The notes: generated from the letters alone by a model not told the origin. Positions 1 to 12,439 are shown, counted from the first letter of the stretch. The stretch: 64,000 bases of DNA from Apostichopus japonicus (GCF_037975245.1 NC_092572.1:12622769-12686768); one strand, 5' to 3'. Numbers and translations: made by a program.

Positions 1-203
1 TTAGTTATACAAAACAAAATTGCATTTTCTATTCTCGTTTCGTCCCGTTGTTAATCTTACAGCAAAAATGAGTATTAAAACTGATTAATCTGCTTTTTTA
101 GTAGTATCAGTGGTCAGGAAAATAAGACATAATGATGTAATATTTAAAGCCCAACATGGAGGTAATAAAGCAAAAACAATAACGTTCTTTAGAAATTTCT
201 TAC

Positions 204-1713
204 CGGTGTTGATGTCCATCCGTCTTGACAAACTCTTAAGTAAGCTTGCTCTGTAGCCCTGGCATATTCTGCGGCTGCGCGCTCGGCTGCTCTGTTACGT
301 AATATCCGGTTAATTGAACTGACACTGGGAACAGTTGTATTGTTACACACACCTGCAATAATGAATAAACTTTTAGAGATGAATTAATGTGAAATAATGT
401 TCGTCATATTTTTTGTGGGGGGGGGGGGCTCTGAAGAAAAAATAGCTTGATAACTTAATTTTATATTGCAGGCAAGGTTTTATTTTAATTTTATTTCCAA
501 TATATGTGATCAAAAATCTACAGTAGATTTCATCTGATAAATTTGTGTGAAATTTACAACGAAACTGAATATTTATTTTTTTACCTTCATTGATCAGTTT
601 TTCTCTGATTTCCCAAGCGAAGATGGTTGGGTTTTCTCTTTTGTAACTTTCAATCTTTTCGACCACTTGGGGCGTGGCTACCTTTGGTTTACTCCCACCG
701 ATGGAACCACCGCGCCCAGTTCGAGGCTCGTAAATCCGTCCTGGAATAAAGATAATATGATCATCAATTAGTGTACAAATAATAAATGGTTATGAGTGCA
801 ATATTGCAAATATTTCATGAGTTGAAAGATGGAATGTTCCATTCAACGAGGCGCAGCCGAGTTGAATGGAACAAATTACATCTTTCAACGAATGAAATAT
901 TTGCACTATTGCACGAATGGAAACCATTCATTATTTGTTTTATACAACACCTTCAAATTTGGATATAATTGGATGTAAAATGCACTCATGCAACAGATTG
1001 TTTTGAACAGACAGGTTTCTCTGCTCTCTTACCATTGAAAAAAGTGCTATCAAAAAAGGATAACACATGGTTCTATTTCGTAGAGTGCAATAGAGCGGAT
1101 TTTGCATGCAATCGACGAGCAATTGACCAATCAAATGGCCGGAATATAATTAGGTGTTGTATAATATCCATTTATTAAGGACAGACTTTATAATGAAACA
1201 TAAATATCATAAAAAAGTACGAGGGCGAAACATATTGGGTAAATAAACGGTACAAGTTATTATTCAATAGTTTAATTATATCTTATTTCATTTGATCGAT
1301 ATCACATATTTCAACTTTTCCTTCGCACACAAGAGTGAAGATTTGATCACGTGTAAATATGACGTCATCGAGTTGCTCTTCACGAAGAATAATCTGTTAT
1401 ATAAGCTAATGATGATGATTGCGTGTATATGCTCCCCTCACAGGAGCTCAGCATATACAATCCCGTTCAAAGCTTCTGTTTTGTATGAGATTGTGTGTAT
1501 GTCCCCTTTAAGTCTACACCAACCTGATGAATATTACTGAGCCTGAACAATGTACTGAACATCCGAATACCTACCGAGGACATTCTTGAAGTAATTAAAC
1601 GGTACGATGACTTGTTGTGGTATACTGCACGATGTAAATGCGTAAGGCGATATCAGATGATGTGGGTTCATCTCATGACGTGATGTGTTTGGTGTAAGGC
1701 CGTCACGTGTCAT
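204..1713 (-). CDS. eyg: Pax/eyegone-class paired-domain transcription factor, 5' part (3 exons, continues off left edge)
   Basis: Coding exons are 1575-1713 (ATG at 1713-1711), 585-740 and 204-352, joined in phases 1, 1 and 0 to give 148 residues. Each has clean borders (acceptors ending CAG, donors GTAGG, GTAAA, GTAAG). An in-frame TGA lies 10-12 bases before the ATG, which has a purine at -3, so I take it as the start. Residues about 47-115 form the RED half of a paired domain: [14 protein letters not shown], then [17 protein letters not shown], then [13 protein letters not shown]. The tail [15 protein letters not shown] is typical of eyegone/twin-of-eyegone. The PAI half is essentially absent; the first exon encodes an unrelated stretch rich in His, Pro and Tyr, as known for this class. 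A nuclear DNA-binding developmental regulator is expected. The homeobox should lie left of base 204. Family call is firm; eyegone versus another Pax class rests on the missing PAI and the RAAERAAAE motif. Confidence 0.88.
775..938. mobile_element. Palindromic MITE-like hairpin in Pax intron 1
   Basis: The two halves are near-perfect inverted copies of about 75 bases. The left arm begins ACAAATAAT and ends TTCCATTCAAC at about 855; the right arm runs GTTGAATGGAA to ATTATTTGT. The loop is a GC-rich 13-mer, GAGGCGCAGCCGA. There is no coding content. It is probably a non-autonomous DNA transposon; no target duplication was identified. Confidence 0.7.
941..1163. mobile_element. Small element with 12-bp terminal inverted repeats
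   Basis: It is bounded by TATACAACACCT and its exact inverse AGGTGTTGTATA, 223 bases apart, directly beside the hairpin element. A TA target duplication is possible. It could be an end pair of a larger composite MITE that includes the neighbouring palindrome. Confidence 0.45.
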
Positions 1714-2148
1714 TGCTGCTGTTCATTCATAAGAAAAGGGAGGAAAAACCGCGTTGTTAGTTTTTACACTTGTTGCGGTTTTTCTAACTCAGTTTTGTTA
1801 TAGAAGCTTATCAATACACAATACACGCTTCGTGCAATTCAATGGTATGCATCAAAGATGATTGGTAAATTGGGTGTTGTTGATTAATGTATAAAAAGAT
1901 ATCATACAAGATATATGTACATTTCAATACCAAGTTACAAAACAAAAACTACTCCCCTCCGGAAATGGGTTTAACTGTTTTAAGGGATAAAATAGGGTGA
2001 TACGGAGGGGGTGAATGGCAGGTGCATGGGGGTGGATTGGGTGTGGCCGGGTATATAGCATACAGTATATTACGTAATATTTCATTCCTATCTATACTTA
2101 ATTCCAAAGGTCTCGAGTGCAGGTATAGGAGTAACAATCGTAGAGGTA
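1714..2148. other. Pax 5' flank / 5' UTR region
   Basis: It lies just upstream of the Pax start codon. The only structure seen is a short inverted repeat near 1743-1785 (GAAAAACCGC with GCGGTTTTTC). No TATA box could be assigned with confidence. Confidence 0.3.
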
Positions 2149-2212
2149 ATCGTAATAATAATAATAATAATAATCAGATTCATAATTATAATAATAAAAA
2201 TAATAATTATAA
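2149..2212. repeat. AAT/ATA microsatellite
   Basis: Runs of (AAT)n broken by CAGATTCAT. The stretch after it, to about 4.57 kb, is AT-rich with no recognisable gene. Confidence 0.85.
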
Positions 2213-4570
2213 ACGACTCGTGATTTATAAAGTCACTTTGTCAATATAGGTGGCAATTCGATGTCACCAACGACTTATGTTTTCACAAGTCCTGCCCAAT
2301 CAATTAACAGATAATTAACAGATAATAAATAATACAAAACTTGTTGACGACTTATAGTTTTTATTTCTTCTCAGCTAGAAAATAATTAGTAAAAATGGCA
2401 ACCAGACGTAAAGGAAAATCAAAATAAATTTGACCATCAATTCACATAATCTAATAGAATTGGAGAGTAACTAAACAGCTTTAACTATTTTTACGATAAC
2501 GTCACTTTAAATATCCAGATATATATTGATGGTGAAATTTGAAAGGAAATTAGGCAATTTATAGAGAAAAAAAATAGTAGGAAAAGTTTTTAGGGAGAAA
2601 AACAGAAATTTAAGGGAGGAAAAAATATTATAGGACAATACAAAACTTATCAAATATGAAAATCCTAAGTACTGGTAAAGCAAAACTGGGACTTTACTTA
2701 AAGAAGCTGTTCGTGGGATAACTCATTTATCCAAACTTTTTATCAAGCCTTATACGTGGATTATAACTCAAATTAAGATACCCATCTAGACTTCTCAGGA
2801 AACTAAAAGTTCATTTAGAAATAGTTAACGGGATTATTCGAGTCCTACAAATGTTTCGTCGCCCATACACTTTTTCAAAGTAACCAGTATTCACATGCGA
2901 AAATCAAATCGAAAGAAAAAATGTCGTACTTCGCCGTTTCCCTACGTCATATGAACATTTAAATATAATAGCCTACTAGTCAAAAATATGCGTTGCTAAA
3001 TAACTTGATAATAACGATTAATTGACCCAAAATTCAAGACGAGAGAGCCCCTTTAAGATGAGCAAACGAAAATTAAGAAATTTTGATACATGTATTCTCT
3101 TATTATTTTAACCAAAAATTCATATATTACTAACGAATTTTAGAAAAATAAGTAAAGTAAAGAATTAGAAAAGAAGAAAAAAAATGTACCCAAAGATATA
3201 CGAAAGATGATATGATATTTAACTTTACGTACCTGAGGTTTCCATTGGCCAATCTCTTAAGTTCGTATTTCGAAATTGAAAAGAAATTCTTATACAAAAT
3301 GTTGATCAAATCTGGACTTCTTGCGTCAAAATCAAGCTTTCATTTACCATCAAGCCATCAGAATTTCTGATTTTATGCAATTTTTGGCGACCGTCGACAG
3401 AGGGAAGTTTCGAACGCATACAGCATGTATCCCTTTTGACAACGAGGTATACTAGCACACGCCAAGGATACTGCGCCGCCATTGTTAATTTCTGCTTCAA
3501 TTGATATGTAAACTCTCGCCGCTTGTTAACCACATATTAGCAAATAGACGTTAGCTATTATATTCATGTGGGGATTTATCGGCGTTCAAAAGGTAATTTT
3601 ACAGTTGATAAAATGGAGTGAATCAATAAAGAATTGTCGTTTTCGCGTCATTTATTAGTGGTTAATAAGCTATCCAACTTGTTGCTCGCTATGAGAGTTG
3701 TTTTCAAACGGAAATCAAATTGTTAGTTATTAAGGTTTATGAGAGGTTTAATAAAAATGCAAAAAAAGAAGAAGGGAAAAAAAGGTTTAAAGGTATTTGA
3801 AACGTGCATGCAGTGTACCTTCCACTGAAGTAGGGGGGAAAGAGATGCTTATGATATGTTTAATTAGAAGGGTATTCATTTCCTTATCTTTCCAGAGTTA
3901 ACGGCTAATAGGCTGCAAATGTGGAATAATCTCTTGATGCAAAATACGTTATTGTTCGTTAGAAATGCTTGGACAAAAGAAAAACAATTGTTCTCAAAAA
4001 GATCAGTATATATTAAATCCAGAAAATTAAATTTACTTGTAATGAATTTCGTAATAGGAAAATTGAAATTGGAAAACTTGTCTTGGTGGGTTGAGAGGTT
4101 TTTTTTTTTTAATTATTATTATTATTCTGATATACATATCAGCCAAAAGGATTGTCCAAATTTCAAATAGGAAAACGGTAGGAAAGAATCCCGACAAATT
4201 TAACCGAATTAAATACAGGGCTTGTACTCAAAGCAGTTCTCCACTGATCAGTAATTACCTGCCTATGATTGTATAGGGAAGGGTGTGGATTGGTTCGGAA
4301 GAGGGTTGTTTGGTAATGAAAAAATAATGACAAGCCTTATAGTTTGTATTTTTGTTACCTGCTTTTAGACAATCCAATTGTAAACCCTTCCACCCATAAT
4401 CAGCAGATAGTTTTTGGTTACGACGCTTAGGCGACCACAAATGTGGGAGAATCCCGCAAGGGCATGTGGATTACAACTATCACGTCGGGTGGCTTCCAAT
4501 TCAAAATTGTAACTCAAATTTGGAATATTTTCAATTTAGAAAGTCATTTCAGATGGGAATACCATAGATT
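2213..4570. other. Intergenic, no gene recognised
   Basis: AT-rich sequence. A 75-codon minus-strand open frame at 3306-3533 contains a good-context ATG (AACAATGGCGG), but no partner exon or known family was seen. Confidence 0.4.
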
Positions 4571-4660
4571 GCTCTAGAAGGCCGGGCATCGAACCCGGAA
4601 CCACCCGATTGCTAAGCCTCATCGCTGCAAATGCCACCGCCACTCGGCCACAGCACCGGC
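4571..4660 (-). mobile_element. tRNA-derived SINE head
   Basis: On the minus strand an A-box (TGGCCGAGTGG, 4650-4640) is followed by a B-box (GGTTCGATGCC, 4595-4585). The 45-base spacing and the flanks GGGTTCGATGCCCGG resemble a Leu/Ser-type tRNA. It lacks a complete acceptor stem, so it reads as a pol III promoter-bearing SINE fragment and not a functional tRNA gene. Confidence 0.6.
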
Positions 4661-7249
4661 ATATATATGACGACCGGCCCACCAATGACCCCCTCTCGCC
4701 CCTACCCCAGCCATTCCATGCCATAGCGCTATCGTGCTATTTATTTTGTTTCTAACAATTGTTTCAATTGATCATGGTAAAATTAAAAGAATAGAAAAAA
4801 AGTTTCTAAATTCTTCAAAAATATATCCCTTTTAACATCAATAAGTTTATCAGGTGATAGGTGGCTTTTTACGACTCCCCCTCCCCCCCCCCCCCTCCCT
4901 TCCCCTTCCCTCTCCGTCCTCACATTATGTTTGTACTGAAAAAGACCTTTTTCCTTTTTAGTATTACTCATTTCAAACGCTGTTCGTTTAATTTAATTAA
5001 TAATACCGTACCCTTCTCTTATTGATACAAAGGCCCTTTTGTTCACAAGTTATATGTTTTTGTAATAACCAGTATTATTTTCTTGAAAACCTTTCAAAAA
5101 CTCGAAGATATACATATGATTCATTTTCACGATAAGTTTTGAGGTACTTTTGTAATTTGCATATTACATGTTACAAGTTACATGTACCAATGGTCCTCGA
5201 AGTTCCACCCTCCCCGCAATCCCCAACCCCAAACCCCCTCCCCAAAGAAAGGATTCCATACTCGCCACCGTTCCTGAAGTTAACGGTATTTTGCGGAAAT
5301 TACGGCTAAATGAAATTGCATACTTGGAAACGCTACTTAATTGACATAATTTTTTTTTATTAGTATAACGGGTTTGTCAAACATGATGTAATGAATGTTA
5401 TAACATGAAATGAAAGAGAAAATTAAAAAATCAAATCCATTTGAACAGCAGTACCAAAAAAAAAAAAAAAAAACGTGGGTGCTAGTTTGACTAACTTATA
5501 AGACCCTATTTAAAAAGTTTCCCAAATCTATTTTGGATTATTTTGTTTACGTATACCTCTTAATGAAACTTTTCATTTTCCACAATCGTACCTACCATTA
5601 CGGCCACGTGCACATACTTACTTGTTTGTTAGTTTGTCTGACTGTCTGACCGTTTATTTGTATATTTGATTGCCTGATAGATCAAACTACTAGTGTTGTC
5701 TTGAAAACACCACATTCCCATATTTTTTTCCATAAGTTTTCTGAAATGTACAATGCAGAGAGGAAGGAATTGTTCAACCCTATACCATTTCTGATTTAGG
5801 CTAAAAGGGGGTCCTCAAGCATACGTTTCCACAGCATGAACGTTCATAGCACAAAGTGCAACCATATAATCCTCTCAAGGGAAGAAAGACAATGGGAACA
5901 GACCCATCCTCCCCCTCCCCCATTCCCCTTCTCCTTCGGAGTTCCTGCTAAATTTTGAACAATTTTTTTCTTCCTCCATTCCATTTCGTTTCTTTCTTAA
6001 ACAAAATCTATGTACTTTTTTTCGACTGCCAAGTAACGTAAAAACTTTAGGATATCTACATTTGGGGGGGGGGGGGCAATACACAGTATTATTTTTTAAT
6101 TGATCCTCCCCCCCCCCCTTAAAAAAAAAGTATAAATACATCTAACGAACTTTTCTCCCTTAGTTGTATTTCTTGTATATCTTATTGTGAAATCAATCAA
6201 GTACAGAGCTTATCGATTTGTGGATTACGGAATGAACTTTCCCGTCCTTTATCGATTGTTTTTTGTTAAAGAAGAGGGAATAATCTTCCTGCCTTTCAGC
6301 TCACGTGTACCTTTGTATCTGCACGTTATCTTCCCCCTTTAATTCTTTCATGCAACAAGTGAATTAAAAGTTTATTCGCAACAGTTTATTATTATTATTA
6401 TTATTATTTTCTCTCCTTTTTTTTGTGTCTTTTTTTCCTTTGTGCCTTTGATAGAAAACCGCTAGCATCAAAAGAATGCTTTATTTAACAATTTTCAGTG
6501 CTATTATTTTATCTTTTTTCCTTCTTTTTACACATGACCTATCGTTTGCATGCCGTTGATAAAGATATGGATGGCGCTTTTTGGTGGGGGAAAAAAGAGT
6601 AAAATACGGGAAAGGAGAGAAGAAAAGTAAAACGTTAATACTTTACAATACGCTCCACCCTCGTGTGTTTTTTAGGTCACATGAAGGCGTAGCTATGATA
6701 TAGAAGCTAATTATAGAAAAACAAAACTTGTATCGTCCACGTCGGACTATAGGTTCACATTAACCGAGATATAATAAATGGACAAGTCAATTGCGTTAAA
6801 TCCTTCGCGAGAGAATAGAAGCAATTAAATGTAGTTTCCTTAAAATCCGTTAGGGATCGATTTTGAATGCGGCTAATTGTTTGGGGCGAAAAGAACACAC
6901 AAAAAAGTACAGTGTACCGAAATATCTTACCAAAGAGTCTGTTCGGAGGATCTGAAACACTTCTTCGTTGACCGAGACATCCTTGTCGATTGTCCCTGTT
7001 CAGAATCCTTCCACACCCAACCCCACCACCACCACCCCCCTCCCCACCTTCACCCGGCCCTACCCCAGCCTCCTAGTTTAATATATTTGTTCTTTACCAT
7101 TAAAATTACTAAAGACGTAATAGAAATTACACATGGTCAAAGTCTGTTACAACTAGGTCAGGGTTAGTGTTTGATTTAGGAAAATTGTGTCTGTGCTGAC
7201 CAATGGTTAAGGTGAAGGTCGAATGACCGACTGACTGATTGAGGATGAA
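4661..7249. other. Intergenic, simple-sequence rich
   Basis: No gene is seen. It holds homopolymer C/G and A runs (for example near 4880, 5455, 6065 and 6110) and an (ATT)n microsatellite at about 6389-6410. Confidence 0.5.
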
Positions 7250-7712
7250 TGAAGGAATGAGTGAATGCATAGATCAATGAATGAATGAATGTATTTTTGT
7301 ATTTATGAATGAATGAACGAATGGAAGAACGGACGAATGGACGAATAGAGGAACGGACGAACGGGCGAACGGACGACCGGACGAACGGACGAGCGAACGA
7401 ACGGACGAACGGACGAACAGAGGAACAAACGGAGGAACGGAGGAACGGCGGAACGGACGAACGGACGAGCGAACGAACGGACGAACGGACGAACAGAGGA
7501 ACAAACGGAGGAACGGAGGAACGGAACGAACGGAACGAACGGAGGAACGGAGGAACGGGGGAACGGAGGAACGGACGAACTGACGAACAGACGAACGGAG
7601 GAACGGAGGTACGGATAAACGGAACGAACGGGGCACGGAGGAACGTAGGAACGGACGAACGGAGGAAAAAACGGAGGAAAGGAGGAACGGAGGAATGGAC
7701 GGATGGACGGAA
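7250..7712. repeat. Tetranucleotide-type array (GAAC/GGAC/GGAG)
   Basis: The array starts as (GAAT)n and becomes an interrupted run of 4- and 8-base units such as ACGGACGA and ACGGAGGA. Both strands stay open for 120-140 codons only because the unit lacks stops. The resulting Asn-Glu-Arg-rich or Arg-Ser-Val-Pro-rich peptides are artefacts. Confidence 0.85.
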
Positions 7713-7785
7713 TCTTTTTCTTTTCTTTTTTTGACCTTGTTTTCTATTATTACATGTGTGCTAGACTAGAAGTTTAGCCACTTTG

Positions 7786-8844
7786 CATAGGCGTAGGAGG
7801 CGGTGGGACTGGGGGGCTGCAGCCCCCCAACCATAATTTTTGGTGAAAATTCGGGCAATATGCTGAGAATTTTTCGGGCACCTACTGGAAGAATAATAAT
7901 TTGCAGTGTGTTTTCCATTTTTTTTGGGGGGGGGGGGGAATTCAGCAATATGCTGAGAATTTTTCGGGCATCTACTGAAAGAATAATAATTTGCAATGTG
8001 TTTTTCAAATTTTTGGTGAAAATTCGGGCAATATGCTGAGAATTTTTCGAGCACCTACTGAAAGAAAATAATTTGCAATGTGTTTTTCAAGTTTTTGGGT
8101 GAAAATTCGGGCAATATGCTGAGCATTTCTCGGGCACCTAACAGTGGCGGAGCGTCCATACAGTCAGAGGGGACGGATGCCCCCCTGACGGACTCAAATG
8201 GACTGCTGGCGCCCTTTTCAGCTTTTTACCACTCTTTACTTATTCGCGATTAATGACTTTTTATTGCGCTCTCAAATACCTATTGACATTTGTCACATTT
8301 TGTTGGTGGAATTTTCTGACAAATGGCGATGACACCTATTTATTCTTCGTTTATCTGCAAATTAGCAAGGCCTGGAAAGGGTCATTTCCGGCGATCTAGG
8401 GAGTATCTTTGCTCAAAAAATTTCTGTACGCTCCGTGCCAACCTGTGGTGGCGTTCCGCTTAGATAGTGTCGAAAGCGCCCCTACAGACCATTCTCTCCC
8501 CCTGACCAATACCCCTATTAGCTCCGCCAATGGCACCTACTGAAAGAAGAAGAATTTACAATGTGTTTTTTCAATGGTTAAACTGATATTATGGTCACCT
8601 GATATTATTATCATTATTGTTGTAACGACTTCCCCAATAATTATAACCAATATGGAAGGGTAAAAACACGGAAAATGATTGTATGTTATTGGCATGTGAT
8701 GTAATAACCGAAGAATGCCTATATGATAAGCACATTAACATGTGGAACGCGCGCGGAGCGCGCGAAAAATTTTGGTTATGTTTTTCGGGCAAGTCGTTAC
8801 AGCCCCCCCTCCCCCCAAAATCAAATGAGGCTCCTACGCCTATG
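7786..8844. mobile_element. hAT-like non-autonomous DNA transposon with 8-bp target duplication
   Basis: Terminal inverted repeats CATAGGCGTAGGAG (start) and CTCCTACGCCTATG (end) are exact inverses. The element is flanked by CCACTTTG at 7778-7785 and again at 8845-8852, a perfect 8-bp direct duplication as made by hAT transposases. It carries no transposase. Inside are about five tandem copies of a 75-100-base unit containing ATTCGGGCAATATGCTGAG, one of which is split by a second transposon. Confidence 0.85.
8141..8531. mobile_element. hAT-like element nested inside 7786-8844
   Basis: This 391-base insert has ends ACAGTGGCGGAGC and GCTCCGCCAAT, imperfect inverted repeats, and perfect 8-bp flanks GGCACCTA (8133-8140 and 8532-8539). 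It interrupts one internal repeat unit of the host element. It contains the conserved core shared with several other copies in the window (GATCT..., then GGTGGCG.TCCGCTTAGATAGT). Confidence 0.85.
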
Positions 8845-8852
8845 CCACTTTG

Positions 8853-10690
8853 GTCGATGAACCTACGATGTCCAAAGGTTTTTTAGTTAATAATAAATAG
8901 TACATCTAAGCTACAGTCTAAGCCAATAGCCGCCAACCCGCCACCCCCCCTTTTTTTTCCTTCTAGATTCAGCCTTAAAAAAAACCAACCTTCATGAAAG
9001 AAAGCAAATGTTGTAACAAACAACTAAAACATTCAAAAAACAAATAAAAACACATGTAGCTCGGTAATGTCATATTTTATACTTGATCAAGTCTTCAGCC
9101 TTGTGTTTAAAGGAAGATAAAATCTGTGATATCTCCGATATGAAATGAGATTTTCAAGTTCTTTGCTGTTCGAGGAAAGTTGTACGTAACAGTTAATATA
9201 TATCGCATGATAGATTAATGATGATGGTTGATGGGGAACTTGTGTCTTCTTCAAACGAAATACATCATGTTCATGATAACAGAAACAAAACTTGAATTAA
9301 AAAAAAAATCTTTACAACTGTTTTGCTGACTAAATGTACTAAGGGAAAAGACTTCCACATCAATGAACTTGAGACGAAGGTTTAATCCAATCAGAGCGTA
9401 CTGTAATGATGATATAGTAATACAATAATATAACTGTTTCATATATATTGTTTTGTCGCGTAACACAGCCAACACGCGTGCTGAACGGAGGTAGCTCAAG
9501 TCAATTATGTTTACCTAATGCGTTCATGCGTATGTAACAGAAGCAGAGGAACGACGTGTGGATTAGGGATTGTTACGAGGATATGAGTTTTGTTTTCCGT
9601 TTTAGCGAGTCAGGAGGCTTGCGTACGTTCAACGTGATCGAGACGAGGTTTTAATTAAGATCACCTGTGTTATAGCGGTGTAAAAGAAAAACCTCTCTTT
9701 CAAGAGCTATCAGCCGTGGTTTATTTTCTCTCTTTTGATATGAAGGTCTCCATGTAATAAGGTTACAAGTTTTATTGGATAAAAAAAAATGGTGTAGCCT
9801 ATACGGAGGGGTAAAGCTATTGTTAATTTTTTTAACCGCTGTCATTGTCAAGTTACAAGTTACAAACATCACTTCTAATTAATTCCAAATCCAACTAAAA
9901 TTAATTACTTTTATTGCAGTTAGCAGAGCGGTTGCTAGTCTGGTCTCAATAACAGTCTTAACAGTTTTAGATGTAAAGTGGGCATGTCCAATCCTCTTTC
10001 TCCACCTCTCGCTCCACCCCCCCCCCCTCCCCCTCTCCACCTCTCCCTCCACCTCTCTCCACATGTCCCTCTCTTTCTCGTACTTGGTTAATGTCCGTCT
10101 ATACTTGGTATATTGATTAACTTTAAGTTATAAATAATGTTTCTTTTTCTTCAGTAACATAATTCAGTTGCATATATACCCCTGGGATTTTTGGCACCAA
10201 TGAACTCTGCTAGTGAAATTAAAACTAAAATTAGTAATGTGTCATTTTTTTCACGAAACTTAAATTTCCAAAGTGGATGTCAAATCGAAATATTAATATT
10301 TAAAATGAAAATCAGTCAGTATTTTACGATTGGCATTTAGCAGTCTCGCATAGTATACACATTATGTGTATATGTTTAATTTTTCCCTTTGATAAACTGT
10401 AACGTGTTTTTTTTATTTTTTTTATAACGTATTTTATTTCGTCTGGCATGGTGATACTGCCACATAAGTACCGGCATTATCATCTGTACAGAAATTACTA
10501 ACAAACAATATTGTTTACAGTGGATGGTAAAGGGTATTTGTTAACCTGAATATTATATTTCATACCAGCTTTATCAAGGGCAGGTTAGATCATAATCTGT
10601 AAATTGATATGCTTATCAAACACTCCACTCGAGTCACGACCTTCATGTTTTAATTATTATCATGTCATGTATATATTATGAGTGCTAGTA
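8853..10690. other. Intergenic, no gene recognised
   Basis: AT-rich, with pyrimidine-rich runs near 8940 and 10005-10080. No exon with a supportable family or splice pairing was found. Confidence 0.4.
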
Positions 10691-10699
10691 TCATTACGG

Positions 10700-12275
10700 G
10701 TGCAATGTACTGAGTTTGAGTACACGGTTTCAGTTTGAGTACGAGTACAATGACTTGCGTGTGAGTACATATGAGACTTGTATAGTGAGTACAATGACCC
10801 GAGTACGAGTATCAGGATTGGTACAAGGTCCCGAGTACGAGTAAACGACTTGAGTACGAGTATAATGACTTGCGTGTGAGTACACAGGAGACTTGTATAG
10901 TGAGTACAATGACCCGAGTACGAGTATCAGTATTGGTACAGGGTCCCGAGTACGAGTAGACGACTTGAGTACGGGTATAATGACCTGTGTGTGAGTACAC
11001 AGGAGACTTGTATGAGTACAATGACCCAAGTACGAGTATCAGTATTGGTACAAGGTCCCGGGTACGAGTACACGACTTGAGTACGAGTATAATGACTTGC
11101 GTGTGAGTACATATGAGACTTGTATAGTGAGTACAATGACCCGAGTACGAGTATCAGCACGGGCACAAGGTCCCGAGTACGAGTACACGACTTGAGTACG
11201 AGTATAATGACTTGCGTGTGAGTACAAAGGAGACTTGTATAGTGAGTACAATGACCCGAGTACGAGTATCAGTATTGGTACAAGGTCCCGAGTACGAGTA
11301 CACGACTTGAGTACGAGTATAATGACTTGCGTGTGAGTACATAGGAGACTTGTATAGTGAGTACAATGACCCGAGTACGAGTATCAGTATTGGTACAAGG
11401 TCCCGGGTACGAGTAAACGACTTGAGTACGAGTATAATGACTTGCGTGTGAGTACATATGAGACTTGTATAGTGAGTACAATGACCCGAGTACGAGTATC
11501 AGCACGGGTACAAGGTCCCGAGTACGAGTACACGACTTGAGTACGAGTATAATGACTTGCGTGTGAGTACAAAGGAGACTTGTATAGTGAGTACAATGAC
11601 CCGAGTACGAGTATCAGTATTGGTACAAGGTCCCGAGTACGAGTACACGACTTGAGTACGAGTATAATGACTTGCGTGTGAGTACATAGGAGACTTGTAT
11701 AGTGAGTACAATGACCCGAGTACGAGTATCAGTATTGGTACAAGGTCCCGGGTACGAGTAAACGACTTGAGTACGAGTATAATGACTTGCGTGTGAGTAC
11801 ATAGGAGACTTGTATAGTGAGTACAATGACCCGAGTACGAGTATCAGTATTGGTACAAGGTCCCGGGTACGAGTAAACGACTTGAGTACGAGTATAATGA
11901 CTTGCGTGTGAGTACATATGAGACTTGAATAGTGAGTACAATGACCCGAGTACGAGTATCAGGATTGGTACAAGGTCCCGAGTACGAATACACGACTTGA
12001 GTACGAGTATAATGACTTGCGTGTGAGTACATATGAGACTTGTATAGTGAGTACAATGACCCGAGTACGGGTATCAGTATTGGTACAAGGTCCCGGGTAC
12101 GAGTACAAGGTCCCAAATACGAGTACACGGTTTGAGTACTTGTACAATGACTTGCGTGCGAGTAAAAGGAAGCTTGTATAGTGAGTACAATATCATTAGT
12201 ACGAGTATCACTACGGGTACAAGGTCCAGAGTACATTAAAAGGTCTCGAGTACGAGCTCAAGGTCCCGAATATAT
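10700..12275. repeat. 115-bp minisatellite array, about 13 units, with a 345-bp higher-order period
   Basis: The unit repeats every 115 bases and is built from GAGTACGAGTA-like sub-motifs with GACCCGAGTACG and CTTGCGTGTGAGTAC. Variants recur every third unit (345 bases): compare units beginning near 11039, 11384 and near 11154, 11499. Units diverge toward both ends. Because 115 is not a multiple of three, the open frames in it are chance. Confidence 0.95.
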
Positions 12276-12439
12276 TCCACAGTTGATAAATATAGGACGG
12301 AAATCGCATTCTCGGCAGTCAATAATTGTTTTCTGGGAGAGGACCCCAGACCCATCGTATACAAAAGTCTACTTGAATTATTTGTCCCCTGATTTTTTTC
12401 TGCAGACGATCATGTATTTCCCCAAACTAAATTTCTAAG

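Noticed and set aside
4571-4660. Functional tRNA gene
   Set aside because: A and B boxes are present, but I could not pair a full acceptor stem or assign a clean anticodon loop.
7274-7734. Long overlapping open frames on both strands (120 and 141 codons)
   Set aside because: They are the translation of a stop-free tetranucleotide-type array; composition is entirely repeat driven.
10730-12236. A ladder of about 70-codon minus-strand frames spaced 115 bases
   Set aside because: Each is the same 115-bp satellite unit in a shifted frame; the unit length is not a multiple of three, so no continuous protein is possible.
10700-12275. CRISPR-like array
   Set aside because: The units are continuous variants of one sequence with no unique spacers, in an animal genome.
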